Source: Mycobacterium sp. (GTDB lineage: Bacteria > Actinomycetota > Actinomycetes > Mycobacteriales > Mycobacteriaceae). From it: a stretch of 7,257 bases of DNA. A model generated the notes under the pieces. The model was given only the letters and a program-made list of their open reading frames with translations. It did not search any database and had not been told where the DNA came from. Position numbers and translations under genes: made by a program. Of this stretch, positions 1 to 6,015 are shown piece after piece. The stretch is from positions 1 to 7,257 of the forward strand of contig JAOPWF010000519.1 in the NCBI GenBank assembly GCA_025965815.1, read 5' to 3'. Positions within the stretch are counted from its first letter, which is position 1, and each line of letters begins with the position of its first letter.

Positions 1-657
1 CGGGAGATGTTCTGGCCGTTCGCGGTGTACGCGGCGATCGTGCTGTCAGTGTGGCGTGTCGCCCCGATTCCGTTGAGGTGGATTCTGCCCCGGATGTTGA
101 TCGAGGCGCCGTTCCTTGTGCTCGCCGTGCTGCTGCCGTTCTCTGCGGGTGGCGAACGCATTGCCGTTGCGGGACTGCAGCTTTCGGTGAGCGGCCTGTA
201 CGGCGCCTGGGGGATCGTGATCAAGGGCACGCTCGGTGTGGCGGCGTCACTGACGGTCGCCGCGACCACGTCCGCCCGCGAGCTGCCGGCTGGGCTGAGC
301 CGGCTCGGTGTTCCCGCCGTGGTGACCTCGATGCTCGTGCTGATGATTCGCTATATCGATGTGCTGTCCGCCGAAGCGAGCCGGATGCGAACGGCGCGAA
401 TGTCTAGGGGCGATTCGCCCCGGCTGCTGCACCAGGCCGGTGCTATCGCCAAAGGCATTGGCGCCCTGTTCCTGCGGTCCTACGAGCGCGGCGAACGGGT
501 ATACGCGGCTATGCTGTCCCGCGGCTTCGACGGCCGGGTCCCCGAGCTGGCGGTGATTGGCGCCGCACCGCCGGCCGGCGTCCGGCAGTGGTTGGTCTCG
601 ATGAGCCCGGCGATCGCCGCGGTGACCGTCTCGGCGGCCGCCTGGGTTACCCGATGA
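1..657 (+). CDS. cbiQ: Cobalt ECF transporter transmembrane subunit CbiQ (5' partial)
   Basis: Membrane coupling (T) subunit of an energy-coupling-factor importer. It links the substrate-binding CbiM/CbiN pair to the CbiO ATPase for cobalt uptake across the cytoplasmic membrane. The frame is open to the first base: two codons (Arg-Glu) precede the Met at 7, and that Met begins a hydrophobic helix rather than a usual CbiQ N-terminus. I therefore read the gene as truncated by the window edge. From Met 7 there are 216 residues against roughly 250 for the family. Hydrophobic segments lie near residues 1-19, 33-46, 65-86, 100-116 and 199-214. The two cytoplasmic coupling motifs are visible: RMRTARMSRG at 126-135 and the segment ending in SRGF at 171-174, the Ala-Arg-Gly-like helices that dock on the ATPase. 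The stop overlaps the cbiO start (ATGA, 654-657), which implies translational coupling. The family call is firm; cobalt rather than nickel is inferred from the B12-linked context. Confidence 0.88.
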   Translation, partial: REMFWPFAVYAAIVLSVWRVAPIPLRWILPRMLIEAPFLVLAVLLPFSAGGERIAVAGLQLSVSGLYGAWGIVIKGTLGVAASLTVAATTSARELPAGLSRLGVPAVVTSMLVLMIRYIDVLSAEASRMRTARMSRGDSPRLLHQAGAIAKGIGALFLRSYERGERVYAAMLSRGFDGRVPELAVIGAAPPAGVRQWLVSMSPAIAAVTVSAAAWVTR

Positions 658-1436
658 CCCCGGCTGTGCACGTTCACGGCGTGCACTATCAGTACCCGGA
701 CGGCCAGATCGCCCTCGACGGTGTCGATCTCAGCATCGCCGCGGGTGAACGGGTGGCCCTGCTCGGGCCCAACGGCGCGGGCAAGACCACGCTGATGCTG
801 CATCTCAACGGTGTACTGGCCACGACCGCCGGAACTGTTGAGATCGACGGAACTCCGGTGACGCGGAAGAACCTTCGCGACATCCGTAGGAAGGTGGGGT
901 TGGTATTCCAGGATCCGGACGACCAGCTGTTCATGCCCACCGTCGCCCAGGACGTCGCGTTCGGGCCCGCCAACTTCGGTCTGCGCGGTGACGAGCTCGC
1001 CGCGCGGGTGCGTCACGCCTTGGAGACGGTCTCGATGACCGAGGAGGCCGTTCGCAGCCCCGCGCACCTGTCTGCGGGCCAACGCCGGCGCGCGGCGCTG
1101 GCCACCGTGCTGGCCTGTGATCCCCAGATTCTCGTGCTCGACGAGCCGTCGGCCAACCTCGACCCGGTTGGCCGCCGCGAACTCGCCGAGACCCTGATGA
1201 CGCTGTCAGCCACGATGCTGATCGTCACACATGATCTGCCATATGCCGCGCAACTCTGCGACCGCGCGGTGGTGATGGATCGGGGCACCATCGTCGCCGA
1301 CGGCGACGTGCGAACGATCCTGTCCGACACGGCCATGCTGGCCGAGCACCGTCTCGAGTTGCCGTGGGGCTTCAATGTTGACGCGATGGCGGCCAGGGCG
1401 GTTCCCCGCACAATTCCAGCAGCGCGTTCTCGATGA
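654..1436 (+). CDS. cbiO: Cobalt ECF transporter ATP-binding subunit CbiO
   Basis: Cytoplasmic ABC ATPase that powers the CbiMNQO cobalt importer. The 260-residue product has the full set of motifs in order: Walker A GPNGAGKT (38-45), Q-loop FQDPDDQLF (85-93, typical of the CbiO/EcfA class), signature LSAGQRR (139-145, Ala replacing the commoner Gly), Walker B ILVLDEP (159-165, catalytic Glu164), D-loop SANLD (166-170) and switch His193 in VTHD. I chose ATG 654 because it overlaps the cbiQ stop as ATGA and places the fold start correctly; a GTG at 588 in the same frame would only add residues encoded inside cbiQ. There is no clear ribosome site, so translation is probably coupled to cbiQ. The C-terminus runs about 20 residues past the LELPWGF segment (235-241) where I would expect the protein to be near its end. 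That tail is encoded opposite the 3' end of mtr. Confidence 0.93.
   Translation: MTPAVHVHGVHYQYPDGQIALDGVDLSIAAGERVALLGPNGAGKTTLMLHLNGVLATTAGTVEIDGTPVTRKNLRDIRRKVGLVFQDPDDQLFMPTVAQDVAFGPANFGLRGDELAARVRHALETVSMTEEAVRSPAHLSAGQRRRAALATVLACDPQILVLDEPSANLDPVGRRELAETLMTLSATMLIVTHDLPYAAQLCDRAVVMDRGTIVADGDVRTILSDTAMLAEHRLELPWGFNVDAMAARAVPRTIPAARSR
1372..1436. other. Convergent 3' overlap of cbiO and mtr (65 bp)
   Basis: The two genes face each other and share 65 bp. The last 21 codons or so of each, stop codons included, are antisense to one another. The cbiO stop (1434-1436) lies opposite Mtr codons 450-451, immediately after the catalytic His-x4-Glu pair; the mtr stop (1372-1374) lies opposite CbiO codon 240-241. 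No hairpin followed by a T run, and no other terminator-like element, is visible here, so transcripts from both sides should run into each other. Confidence 0.85.
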
Positions 1437-2784
1437 CCTCGGGCAGCGCCGGATGGATCCAGTACTGACCGCGGGCCATGTCCTGGCCCGCCAGCCCGAA
1501 GCTCATCGCCTGCACCAGCGGCTGGATCAGTGACGACGCCTGCGGGCCCATGATGTGCGCACCCAGGATGCGTCCGGTCCCGTTCTCCACCATGATCTTC
1601 GCGATGCCGGTGGTGTCTTCCATCGCCCACCCGTAGGCGACGTCGCTGTAGTCCTGGACCTTGACCGAATAGTCCAACGCCTGCGCCCTGGCCTTGTTTT
1701 CGGTCAGGCCCACGGTGGCGATCTGCGGGTCGGTGAACACCGCTGACGGGACATGGCGGTGGTTGGAGGCGACCAACTCGTCGGTGTCGTCCCAGTCCTG
1801 CAACAGGTTGTGGCGCACGATCCGTGCTTCGTGGTTGGCCACGTGCTTGAGCTGGTAGTCGGAGGAGACGTCGCCGAGGGCGAATACGCCCCTGGCCGAC
1901 GTGCGTTGGTACTCGTCGACGATGACCTGGCCGTCCCGGACCTCGACGCCGGCCAGATCGGCGTCCAGCAGGTCGCCGTTGGGGATTCGGCCGGTGGCCA
2001 CCAGCACGGCATCGGCGCGCAGCGTCGATCCGTCATCCAGCGTCAGGGCGACGCCCGTGGCGTCCTGACTCGCGCCGGTGACGTTGCGGTGGCTGCGGAT
2101 TGCCCACTTCTTGGCGGCGATGTCGGTGAACCGGTCGCTGATGGTGTGGTCCATGTTGCTCAGCAGCGAGCCGCCGCGGATCACGATGGTCACCCGCGTG
2201 CCCAGCGACGAGAAGATGTCGGCGAATTCGGCTGCGACGTAACCGCCGCCGATGATCACCAGGTGCTCGGGCAGGTCGGCGATCCGCATGATCGTGTCGC
2301 TGGTGTAGTAGTTGATTCCGGATTCGGCGATGGCGGGCGGGACCTGCACCCGCGAGCCCGCCGCGATGACCACCTGGTCGGCGGTGAACTTGTCGCCACC
2401 GTCGGTGAGCAGGGCGTAGCGGCCGTCAGGCTGCACCGGGCCGAACCGGGTGTGCCTGTCGAAGACGGTGACGTTCGGCGACGAGGCGCGGTAGGTCCTG
2501 CCGTGTTCGGCGAGCGGGTCGATGCGGCCGAAGACCCGGGAGACGATGTCGGGCCACCGGACACCGTCGACGTGCGCGTCGACGCCGAAGCGGGCGGTGT
2601 CTCGCACGGTGTTCGCGACTTCGGCGGCATAGACGAACATCTTCGTGGGAATGCATCCGACGTTGAGGCACGTGCCCCCGAAGGTGTCCTGCTCGGCGAT
2701 CGCGACCTTCTTGTCGTCGTAGCGCTCATCGAGAATCGCGTTGCCGGATCCCGTGCCGATGATCGCGATGTCGAAATGTTCCAT
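1372..2784 (-). CDS. mtr: Mycothione reductase (NADPH, FAD)
   Basis: Cytosolic flavoprotein disulfide reductase that regenerates mycothiol from oxidised mycothione using NAD(P)H; it fills the role of glutathione reductase in actinobacteria. Motifs read in order: FAD dinucleotide fold GTGSGN (10-15), redox disulfide GGTCLNVGCIPTK (36-48, Cys39 and Cys44), nucleotide fold IIGGGYVAAEF (177-187), second FAD motif FALGDV (301-306), dimer-interface domain from about 345, and catalytic HPALPE (444-449) with His444 and Glu449. Stretches such as YQRTSARGVFALGDVSS and GQYWIHPALPE match M. tuberculosis Mtr as I remember it, which separates it from lipoamide dehydrogenase or mercuric reductase. At 470 residues it is about 11 longer than the 459-residue M. 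tuberculosis enzyme; the extra is a C-terminal tail containing Cys459. ATG 2784 aligns with the family start and has a weak AGGCGG upstream. The hydrolase gene ends 9 bp before it, so the two are probably cotranscribed. Confidence 0.95.
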   Translation of the reverse strand: MEHFDIAIIGTGSGNAILDERYDDKKVAIAEQDTFGGTCLNVGCIPTKMFVYAAEVANTVRDTARFGVDAHVDGVRWPDIVSRVFGRIDPLAEHGRTYRASSPNVTVFDRHTRFGPVQPDGRYALLTDGGDKFTADQVVIAAGSRVQVPPAIAESGINYYTSDTIMRIADLPEHLVIIGGGYVAAEFADIFSSLGTRVTIVIRGGSLLSNMDHTISDRFTDIAAKKWAIRSHRNVTGASQDATGVALTLDDGSTLRADAVLVATGRIPNGDLLDADLAGVEVRDGQVIVDEYQRTSARGVFALGDVSSDYQLKHVANHEARIVRHNLLQDWDDTDELVASNHRHVPSAVFTDPQIATVGLTENKARAQALDYSVKVQDYSDVAYGWAMEDTTGIAKIMVENGTGRILGAHIMGPQASSLIQPLVQAMSFGLAGQDMARGQYWIHPALPEVIENALLELCGEPPWPPSRQH

Positions 2785-2793
2785 GTCTGCCGC

Positions 2794-3810
2794 CTAACCT
2801 TTTCCGGACGGCGCCGGTGCTTCGGCGGTCCCCAAAGAGCTTGTGTACCAGTCCAGCCAGCGATCGAGCTCGCGGTAGGCGGCCTGCCGCGGCTGCGCCA
2901 ACGACAGGAACACATCGTGTTTGGCGTCGACGATCGGCACGACCGTGGTGCGGTTGCCGATGCAGCCCGCCCACCGGGCGATCTGCTTGACGTCGAGCAC
3001 CGCATCCCCGCGCTGGATCGCGTCCGGGTCGTTCGATTCGGGCACGCTGCGGTCCGACCGCAGAATCAGGTTGGGCACGCCGACATCGAGCCCGCGATGC
3101 AGTCGCGCGTGCCCGCGCCGGATGGCATTGATCCAGCCGAAGGTGACCGGGAAGCCGCCGACCGGCTTCCAGGCCAGGTTGTAGTCGAATTCGCCGGCGT
3201 AGTCGCGATGCAGCGTGGTGCCGTAACCACCCTCGCCCGGCGAGCGGGCGACCCGTTTCTTGCGGACGCGCGATATGGCACCGATCGCCACGGTGCCCGC
3301 CGTGCGCAGAATCGCCGGACCATTAAGATCGAGAAACGGGCTGTTGAGCACCAGGCCGGCCACCCCTTTCTCGGCGGTGGCGCCGCGACGACGCAGCCGG
3401 TCCAGCCACAGTGACACGATCAACCCGCCCGCCGAGTGGCCGCAGACCAGCACGTGGACCCCGTTGGTCTCGCCCGAGATCGTCTCCAGTGCCCCTTCCA
3501 GTTCAGTGTCGTAGCGGGCCAGGTCGGTGGTGAAGTGCGGAGTCTGGCCGTCGCGAAACGACCGCCCGCACTTGTGCAGGTCCAACGCGTAGAACACGAA
3601 CCCTCGAGCGGCGAAATGATCCGCCAGTTCGGTGTTGAAGAAGTAGTCGGTGAATCCGTGTACCAGCAGCACCGCTCCGTTGGTCGCACCCCCGGAATCG
3701 TCGCGGCGGACCAGGGTTGCGACGATGTCTCCTTCACCGTCGGGATCGGCACCAAGGGGAAGGGTCTGCTGCGAGTAGCCGGGCAGCACGTCGGGCTCCC
3801 ACGGAGTCAC
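2794..3810 (-). CDS. Alpha/beta hydrolase, S33 / monoacylglycerol-lipase-like (Rv2854-like)
   Basis: Predicted serine hydrolase of the Hydrolase_4 (serine aminopeptidase S33 / monoglyceride lipase) family. Its substrate is unknown, probably an ester, possibly a lipid. The 338-residue product shows the oxyanion-loop HGF (51-53), the nucleophile elbow GHSAGG (124-129, Ser126) and a late His298 in AKHDVF. The acid is less certain: Asp269 or Asp273 in GDAVLD fits the position best, with Asp253 as an alternative. A basic cluster RVRKKR (181-186) lies in the region expected to form the lid. No signal peptide or membrane helix is evident, so it is likely cytosolic. The start is GTG 3810; an AAGG sits 8 nt upstream, but a TANNNT box is placed so that the mRNA could begin at or next to the GTG. 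It precedes mtr by 9 bp, and the same pairing occurs in M. tuberculosis as Rv2854-Rv2855. Family call strong, function open. Confidence 0.85.
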   Translation of the reverse strand: MTPWEPDVLPGYSQQTLPLGADPDGEGDIVATLVRRDDSGGATNGAVLLVHGFTDYFFNTELADHFAARGFVFYALDLHKCGRSFRDGQTPHFTTDLARYDTELEGALETISGETNGVHVLVCGHSAGGLIVSLWLDRLRRRGATAEKGVAGLVLNSPFLDLNGPAILRTAGTVAIGAISRVRKKRVARSPGEGGYGTTLHRDYAGEFDYNLAWKPVGGFPVTFGWINAIRRGHARLHRGLDVGVPNLILRSDRSVPESNDPDAIQRGDAVLDVKQIARWAGCIGNRTTVVPIVDAKHDVFLSLAQPRQAAYRELDRWLDWYTSSLGTAEAPAPSGKG

Positions 3811-3817
3811 GACAGCT

Positions 3818-3823
3818 ACCTTA
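3818..3823 (-). promoter_or_regulatory. Candidate -10 (TAAGGT) for the hydrolase-mtr operon, predicting a leaderless mRNA
   Basis: On the minus strand the hexamer fits the mycobacterial SigA -10 pattern TANNNT. Its last base is 7 nt before the first base after the gap, so the expected transcription start is 3811 or 3810, the latter being the G of the GTG start codon. Leaderless mRNAs beginning at ATG or GTG are common in mycobacteria. No good -35 hexamer is seen 16-18 bp further upstream, which is usual for this genus. The same bases also contain the AAGG that could be read as a ribosome site, but it would not be transcribed if this box is used. Confidence 0.5.
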
Positions 3824-3903
3824 GCCGTGTCTTTACGGCCGGGACCGCCGCGCGCCCCCGTCCGCGGCGAGTGGTCGGCGGCCTACGCCACGCGCACTCG
3901 GGA

Positions 3904-3909
3904 TAACCT
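3904..3909 (+). promoter_or_regulatory. Candidate -10 (TAACCT) for the mqo operon
   Basis: Fits the TANNNT -10 pattern and is placed to start RNA near 3916. That gives a leader of about 35 nt to GTG 3951 or about 14 nt to ATG 3930. The longer leader would include the GAAGGG ribosome site, which favours GTG 3951. No convincing -35 hexamer is seen upstream. Confidence 0.42.
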
Positions 3910-3933
3910 GGGGTCCTGAAGAGCCGTCAATGC

Positions 3934-3939
3934 GAAGGG
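3934..3939 (+). promoter_or_regulatory. Ribosome binding site GAAGGG supporting the mqo GTG start
   Basis: This purine-rich site is the best Shine-Dalgarno match near the start and lies 11 nt before GTG 3951. It would fall inside the coding sequence if translation began at ATG 3930, which has only a weaker GAAGAG (3918-3923) 6 nt ahead of it. The site and the family N-terminus together decide the start given for mqo. Confidence 0.5.
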
Positions 3940-3950
3940 CCAACGATCCG

Positions 3951-5519
3951 GTGTCAGATCCGAAGGTAGCCAAAACCGACGTCGTGCTGGTGGGCGCGGG
4001 CATCATGAGCGCGACGCTGGGTGCGCTGCTGCGAATGGTGGAGCCCGACTGGTCGATCACCCTGATCGAACGCCTCGACGGAGCGGCCGCCGAGAGCAGC
4101 GATCCGTGGAACAACGCCGGTACCGGCCACTCGGCGCTCTGTGAGCTCAATTACACCCCGGAGAACCCGGACGGGTCGATCGACATCTCCAAGGCCGTGC
4201 TCGTCAACGAGCAGTTTCAGGTCTCCCGGCAGTTCTGGTCGCACGCCATCGAGAACGGTGTGCTGACCGACCCGCGCAGCTTCATCAATCCCGTTCCGCA
4301 CGTCAGCTTCGTGCACGGCGCCGAGCGGGTCGATTACCTGCGGCGCCGTAAAGAAGCCCTGGCGTCCAACCCGCTGTTCGCCTCGACCGAGTTCATCGAC
4401 GACCCTGGTGAGTTCGCCCGCCGGTTACCGCTGATGGCCCACAAGCGTGATTTCTCGGTGCCGGTCGCATTGAACTGGACGCAGGACGGCACCGATATCG
4501 ACTTCGGTTCGCTGTCCAAGCAGCTCATCGGCTACGGGGTGCAGACCGGAACCGAAGCGTTGTTCGGCCACGAGGTTACTAACCTGAGCCGCGAGTCCGA
4601 CGGAACCTGGACGCTGAAGGTGCGCAACCGCCGGACCGGCGACACCCGCAAGATCAACACCAGGTTCGTCTTCATCGGTGCGGGCGGCGACGCGCTGCCA
4701 CTGCTGCAGAAGTCGGGGATCCCGGAGGTAAAAGGCTTCGGCGGCTTCCCGGTCGGCGGAAAGTTCCTGCGCACGTCGAACCCTGAGCTCGCCGCCGCGC
4801 ACCGGGCCAAGGTCTACGGCTTCCCCCCGCTGGGGGCGCCCCCGATGTCGGCACCGCACCTGGACACCCGGGTCATCAACGGCAAGCAGTGGCTGTTGTT
4901 CGGCCCGTTTGCCGGCTGGTCGCCGAAGTTCCTCAAGCAGGGCCACGTCACCGACCTGCCGCTGTCGGTCAAGCCCAACAACCTGATGTCCATGCTCGGC
5001 GTCGGGGTAACCCAGATGAGCCTGGTGAAGTACCTGGTCAGCCAGTTGCTGCTGTCGGACGCGGATCGCGTCGACGCGTTGCGCGAGTTCGCCCCCAGCG
5101 CGGTGGACTCGGACTGGGAGACGACGGTCGCCGGGCAGCGGGTGCAGGTGATCCGCCCCGCCAAGGGTAAGGGCGGCGTGCTCGAGTTCGGGACCACGGT
5201 GCTCAACGCCGTTGACGGCAGCATCGCGGGTCTGCTTGGCGCCTCCCCCGGTGCGTCGACCGCGGTACCGGCGATGTTGGAGGTCATGCAGCGCTGCTTC
5301 GCCGACCGCTACGAGTCCTGGCAGCCCAAGCTCAAGGAGATGGTGCCGTCGTTGGGCACCGAACTCTCGAACGAGCCCGTGCTGTTCGACGAGGTGTGGG
5401 CGTGGGGCAGCAAGGTGCTCAAACTGGATGTGTCCGGCCCCGGGGCCAGCCTCGAAGACGTCCAGCCCACCGAATCCGCCGCCGAGACGGCCGATTCAGC
5501 CACCGCCGCGTCCGCCTGA
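3951..5519 (+). CDS. mqo: Malate:quinone oxidoreductase
   Basis: FAD-dependent, membrane-associated enzyme that oxidises malate to oxaloacetate and passes electrons to the quinone pool; it joins the TCA cycle to respiration without NADH. With start GTG 3951 the protein has 522 residues. The N-terminal FAD fold [14 protein letters not shown] spans 11-24. The Mqo-specific blocks [16 protein letters not shown] (53-68), the stretch from 114 ([11 protein letters not shown]), [15 protein letters not shown] (243-257), [13 protein letters not shown] (317-329) and the closing SPGASTA (432-438) follow in the usual order. GTG 3951 gives an N-terminus like that of M. tuberculosis Mqo (Met-Ser-Asp then ARTD/AKTD); ATG 3930 would add seven residues and remains possible. 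A tail of about 30 residues rich in Ala, Glu, Ser and Thr follows position 492, beyond the 493-residue M. tuberculosis protein. It is probably disordered. It is the first gene of an apparent operon with the GNAT gene 13 bp downstream. Confidence 0.95.
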   Translation: MSDPKVAKTDVVLVGAGIMSATLGALLRMVEPDWSITLIERLDGAAAESSDPWNNAGTGHSALCELNYTPENPDGSIDISKAVLVNEQFQVSRQFWSHAIENGVLTDPRSFINPVPHVSFVHGAERVDYLRRRKEALASNPLFASTEFIDDPGEFARRLPLMAHKRDFSVPVALNWTQDGTDIDFGSLSKQLIGYGVQTGTEALFGHEVTNLSRESDGTWTLKVRNRRTGDTRKINTRFVFIGAGGDALPLLQKSGIPEVKGFGGFPVGGKFLRTSNPELAAAHRAKVYGFPPLGAPPMSAPHLDTRVINGKQWLLFGPFAGWSPKFLKQGHVTDLPLSVKPNNLMSMLGVGVTQMSLVKYLVSQLLLSDADRVDALREFAPSAVDSDWETTVAGQRVQVIRPAKGKGGVLEFGTTVLNAVDGSIAGLLGASPGASTAVPAMLEVMQRCFADRYESWQPKLKEMVPSLGTELSNEPVLFDEVWAWGSKVLKLDVSGPGASLEDVQPTESAAETADSATAASA

Positions 5520-5532
5520 CGGGGGCTGCGAG

Positions 5533-6015
5533 ATGACGGTCGCCATGCGCCGCGCCTGGGCCAAAGACCTGGACGCGCGCACCCTCTACGAGCTGCTCAA
5601 GTTGCGGGTGGAGGTGTTCGTCGTCGAGCAGGCCTGCCCGTACCCAGAGCTGGACGGCCGCGACCTGCTCGCCGAGACCCGGCACTTCTGGCTCGAGCAC
5701 GCCGACGGCGGGGTGATCTGCACCCTGCGGCTGATGGAGGAGCACGCCGGCGGGGAGAAGGCGTTCCGCATCGGGCGGGTATGCACCAAACGCAGCGCAC
5801 GCGGGCACGGCCACACCACGCGGCTCCTGCAGGCCGCGCTGGCCGAGGTCGGCGACTACCCGTGCCGGATCAACGCGCAGACCTACCTCGAGGAGATGTA
5901 CGCCAGGCACGGCTTCGTCCGCGACGGCGACGAGTTTCTCGACGACGGCGTCCCGCATGTACCGATGCAGCGTGCAGGAGCGCCGAGCTACCGCGAAGAG
6001 GCCGACCAGCCGTGA
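5533..6015 (+). CDS. GNAT family N-acetyltransferase, ElaA type (Rv2851c-like)
   Basis: Predicted cytosolic acetyl-CoA-dependent N-acetyltransferase; acceptor unknown. The 160 residues fit a single GNAT domain. Visible signatures are the ElaA-type N-terminal block [15 protein letters not shown] (28-42), the beta strand CTLRLM (63-68), motif [16 protein letters not shown] (80-94) holding the pyrophosphate-binding Gly-x-Gly loop, and the C-terminal [17 protein letters not shown] (123-139) with a Tyr positioned as a possible general acid. It closely resembles M. tuberculosis Rv2851c as I recall it, so the family call is firm while the substrate is not known. ATG 5533 has a G-run ribosome site (5521-5525) 7 nt ahead. 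The same frame stays open upstream inside mqo, but that part encodes a Pro/Arg-rich shadow. It lies 13 bp after mqo, and its TGA overlaps the next gene's GTG, so all three are likely one transcript. Confidence 0.9.
   Translation: MTVAMRRAWAKDLDARTLYELLKLRVEVFVVEQACPYPELDGRDLLAETRHFWLEHADGGVICTLRLMEEHAGGEKAFRIGRVCTKRSARGHGHTTRLLQAALAEVGDYPCRINAQTYLEEMYARHGFVRDGDEFLDDGVPHVPMQRAGAPSYREEADQP

Larger units (their letters stand above)
3811..3950. promoter_or_regulatory. Divergent intergenic promoter region between the hydrolase-mtr and mqo operons
   Basis: About 120-140 bp (depending on the mqo start) separates two operons read in opposite directions, and it is the only sizeable non-coding stretch in the window. 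It contains one TANNNT -10 candidate per direction, listed separately. An imperfect GC-rich inverted repeat (3837-3846 with 3873-3883) lies between them, but in sequence this rich in G and C it may be chance. No clear -35 hexamer, riboswitch or regulator palindrome is visible. Both operons must start here, so shared control is possible. Confidence 0.6.

Noticed and set aside
588..653. Earlier GTG start for cbiO
   Set aside because: The added residues are encoded within cbiQ and do not look like ABC protein sequence; ATG 654 overlaps the cbiQ stop as expected for coupled genes.
480..1082. 200-codon minus-strand open frame opposite cbiQ/cbiO
   Set aside because: It covers the ABC motifs of cbiO in antisense and shows no domain of its own; a codon-bias shadow.
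1753..3414. 553-codon open frame on the plus strand, antisense to mtr and the hydrolase
   Set aside because: It lies opposite two well-supported genes, its translation is Val/Asp/Gly/Arg-rich with no recognisable domain, and it crosses the hydrolase-mtr junction. Long antisense frames are expected in GC-rich DNA.
3837..3883. Imperfect GC-rich inverted repeat in the divergent region as an operator or terminator
   Set aside because: The arms pair poorly (about five plus three bases), the loop is long, and such pairing is common by chance in sequence made mostly of G and C. No T run follows.
3833..4316. Minus-strand frames over the divergent region and the mqo 5' end as a small gene
   Set aside because: They overlap the highly conserved FAD-binding part of mqo, and no ribosome site or recognisable product was seen.
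5212..5532. Upstream extension of the GNAT frame into mqo
   Set aside because: The extension is Pro/Arg/Ser-rich and out of frame with the conserved mqo C-terminus; the GNAT domain begins properly at ATG 5533 with a ribosome site.
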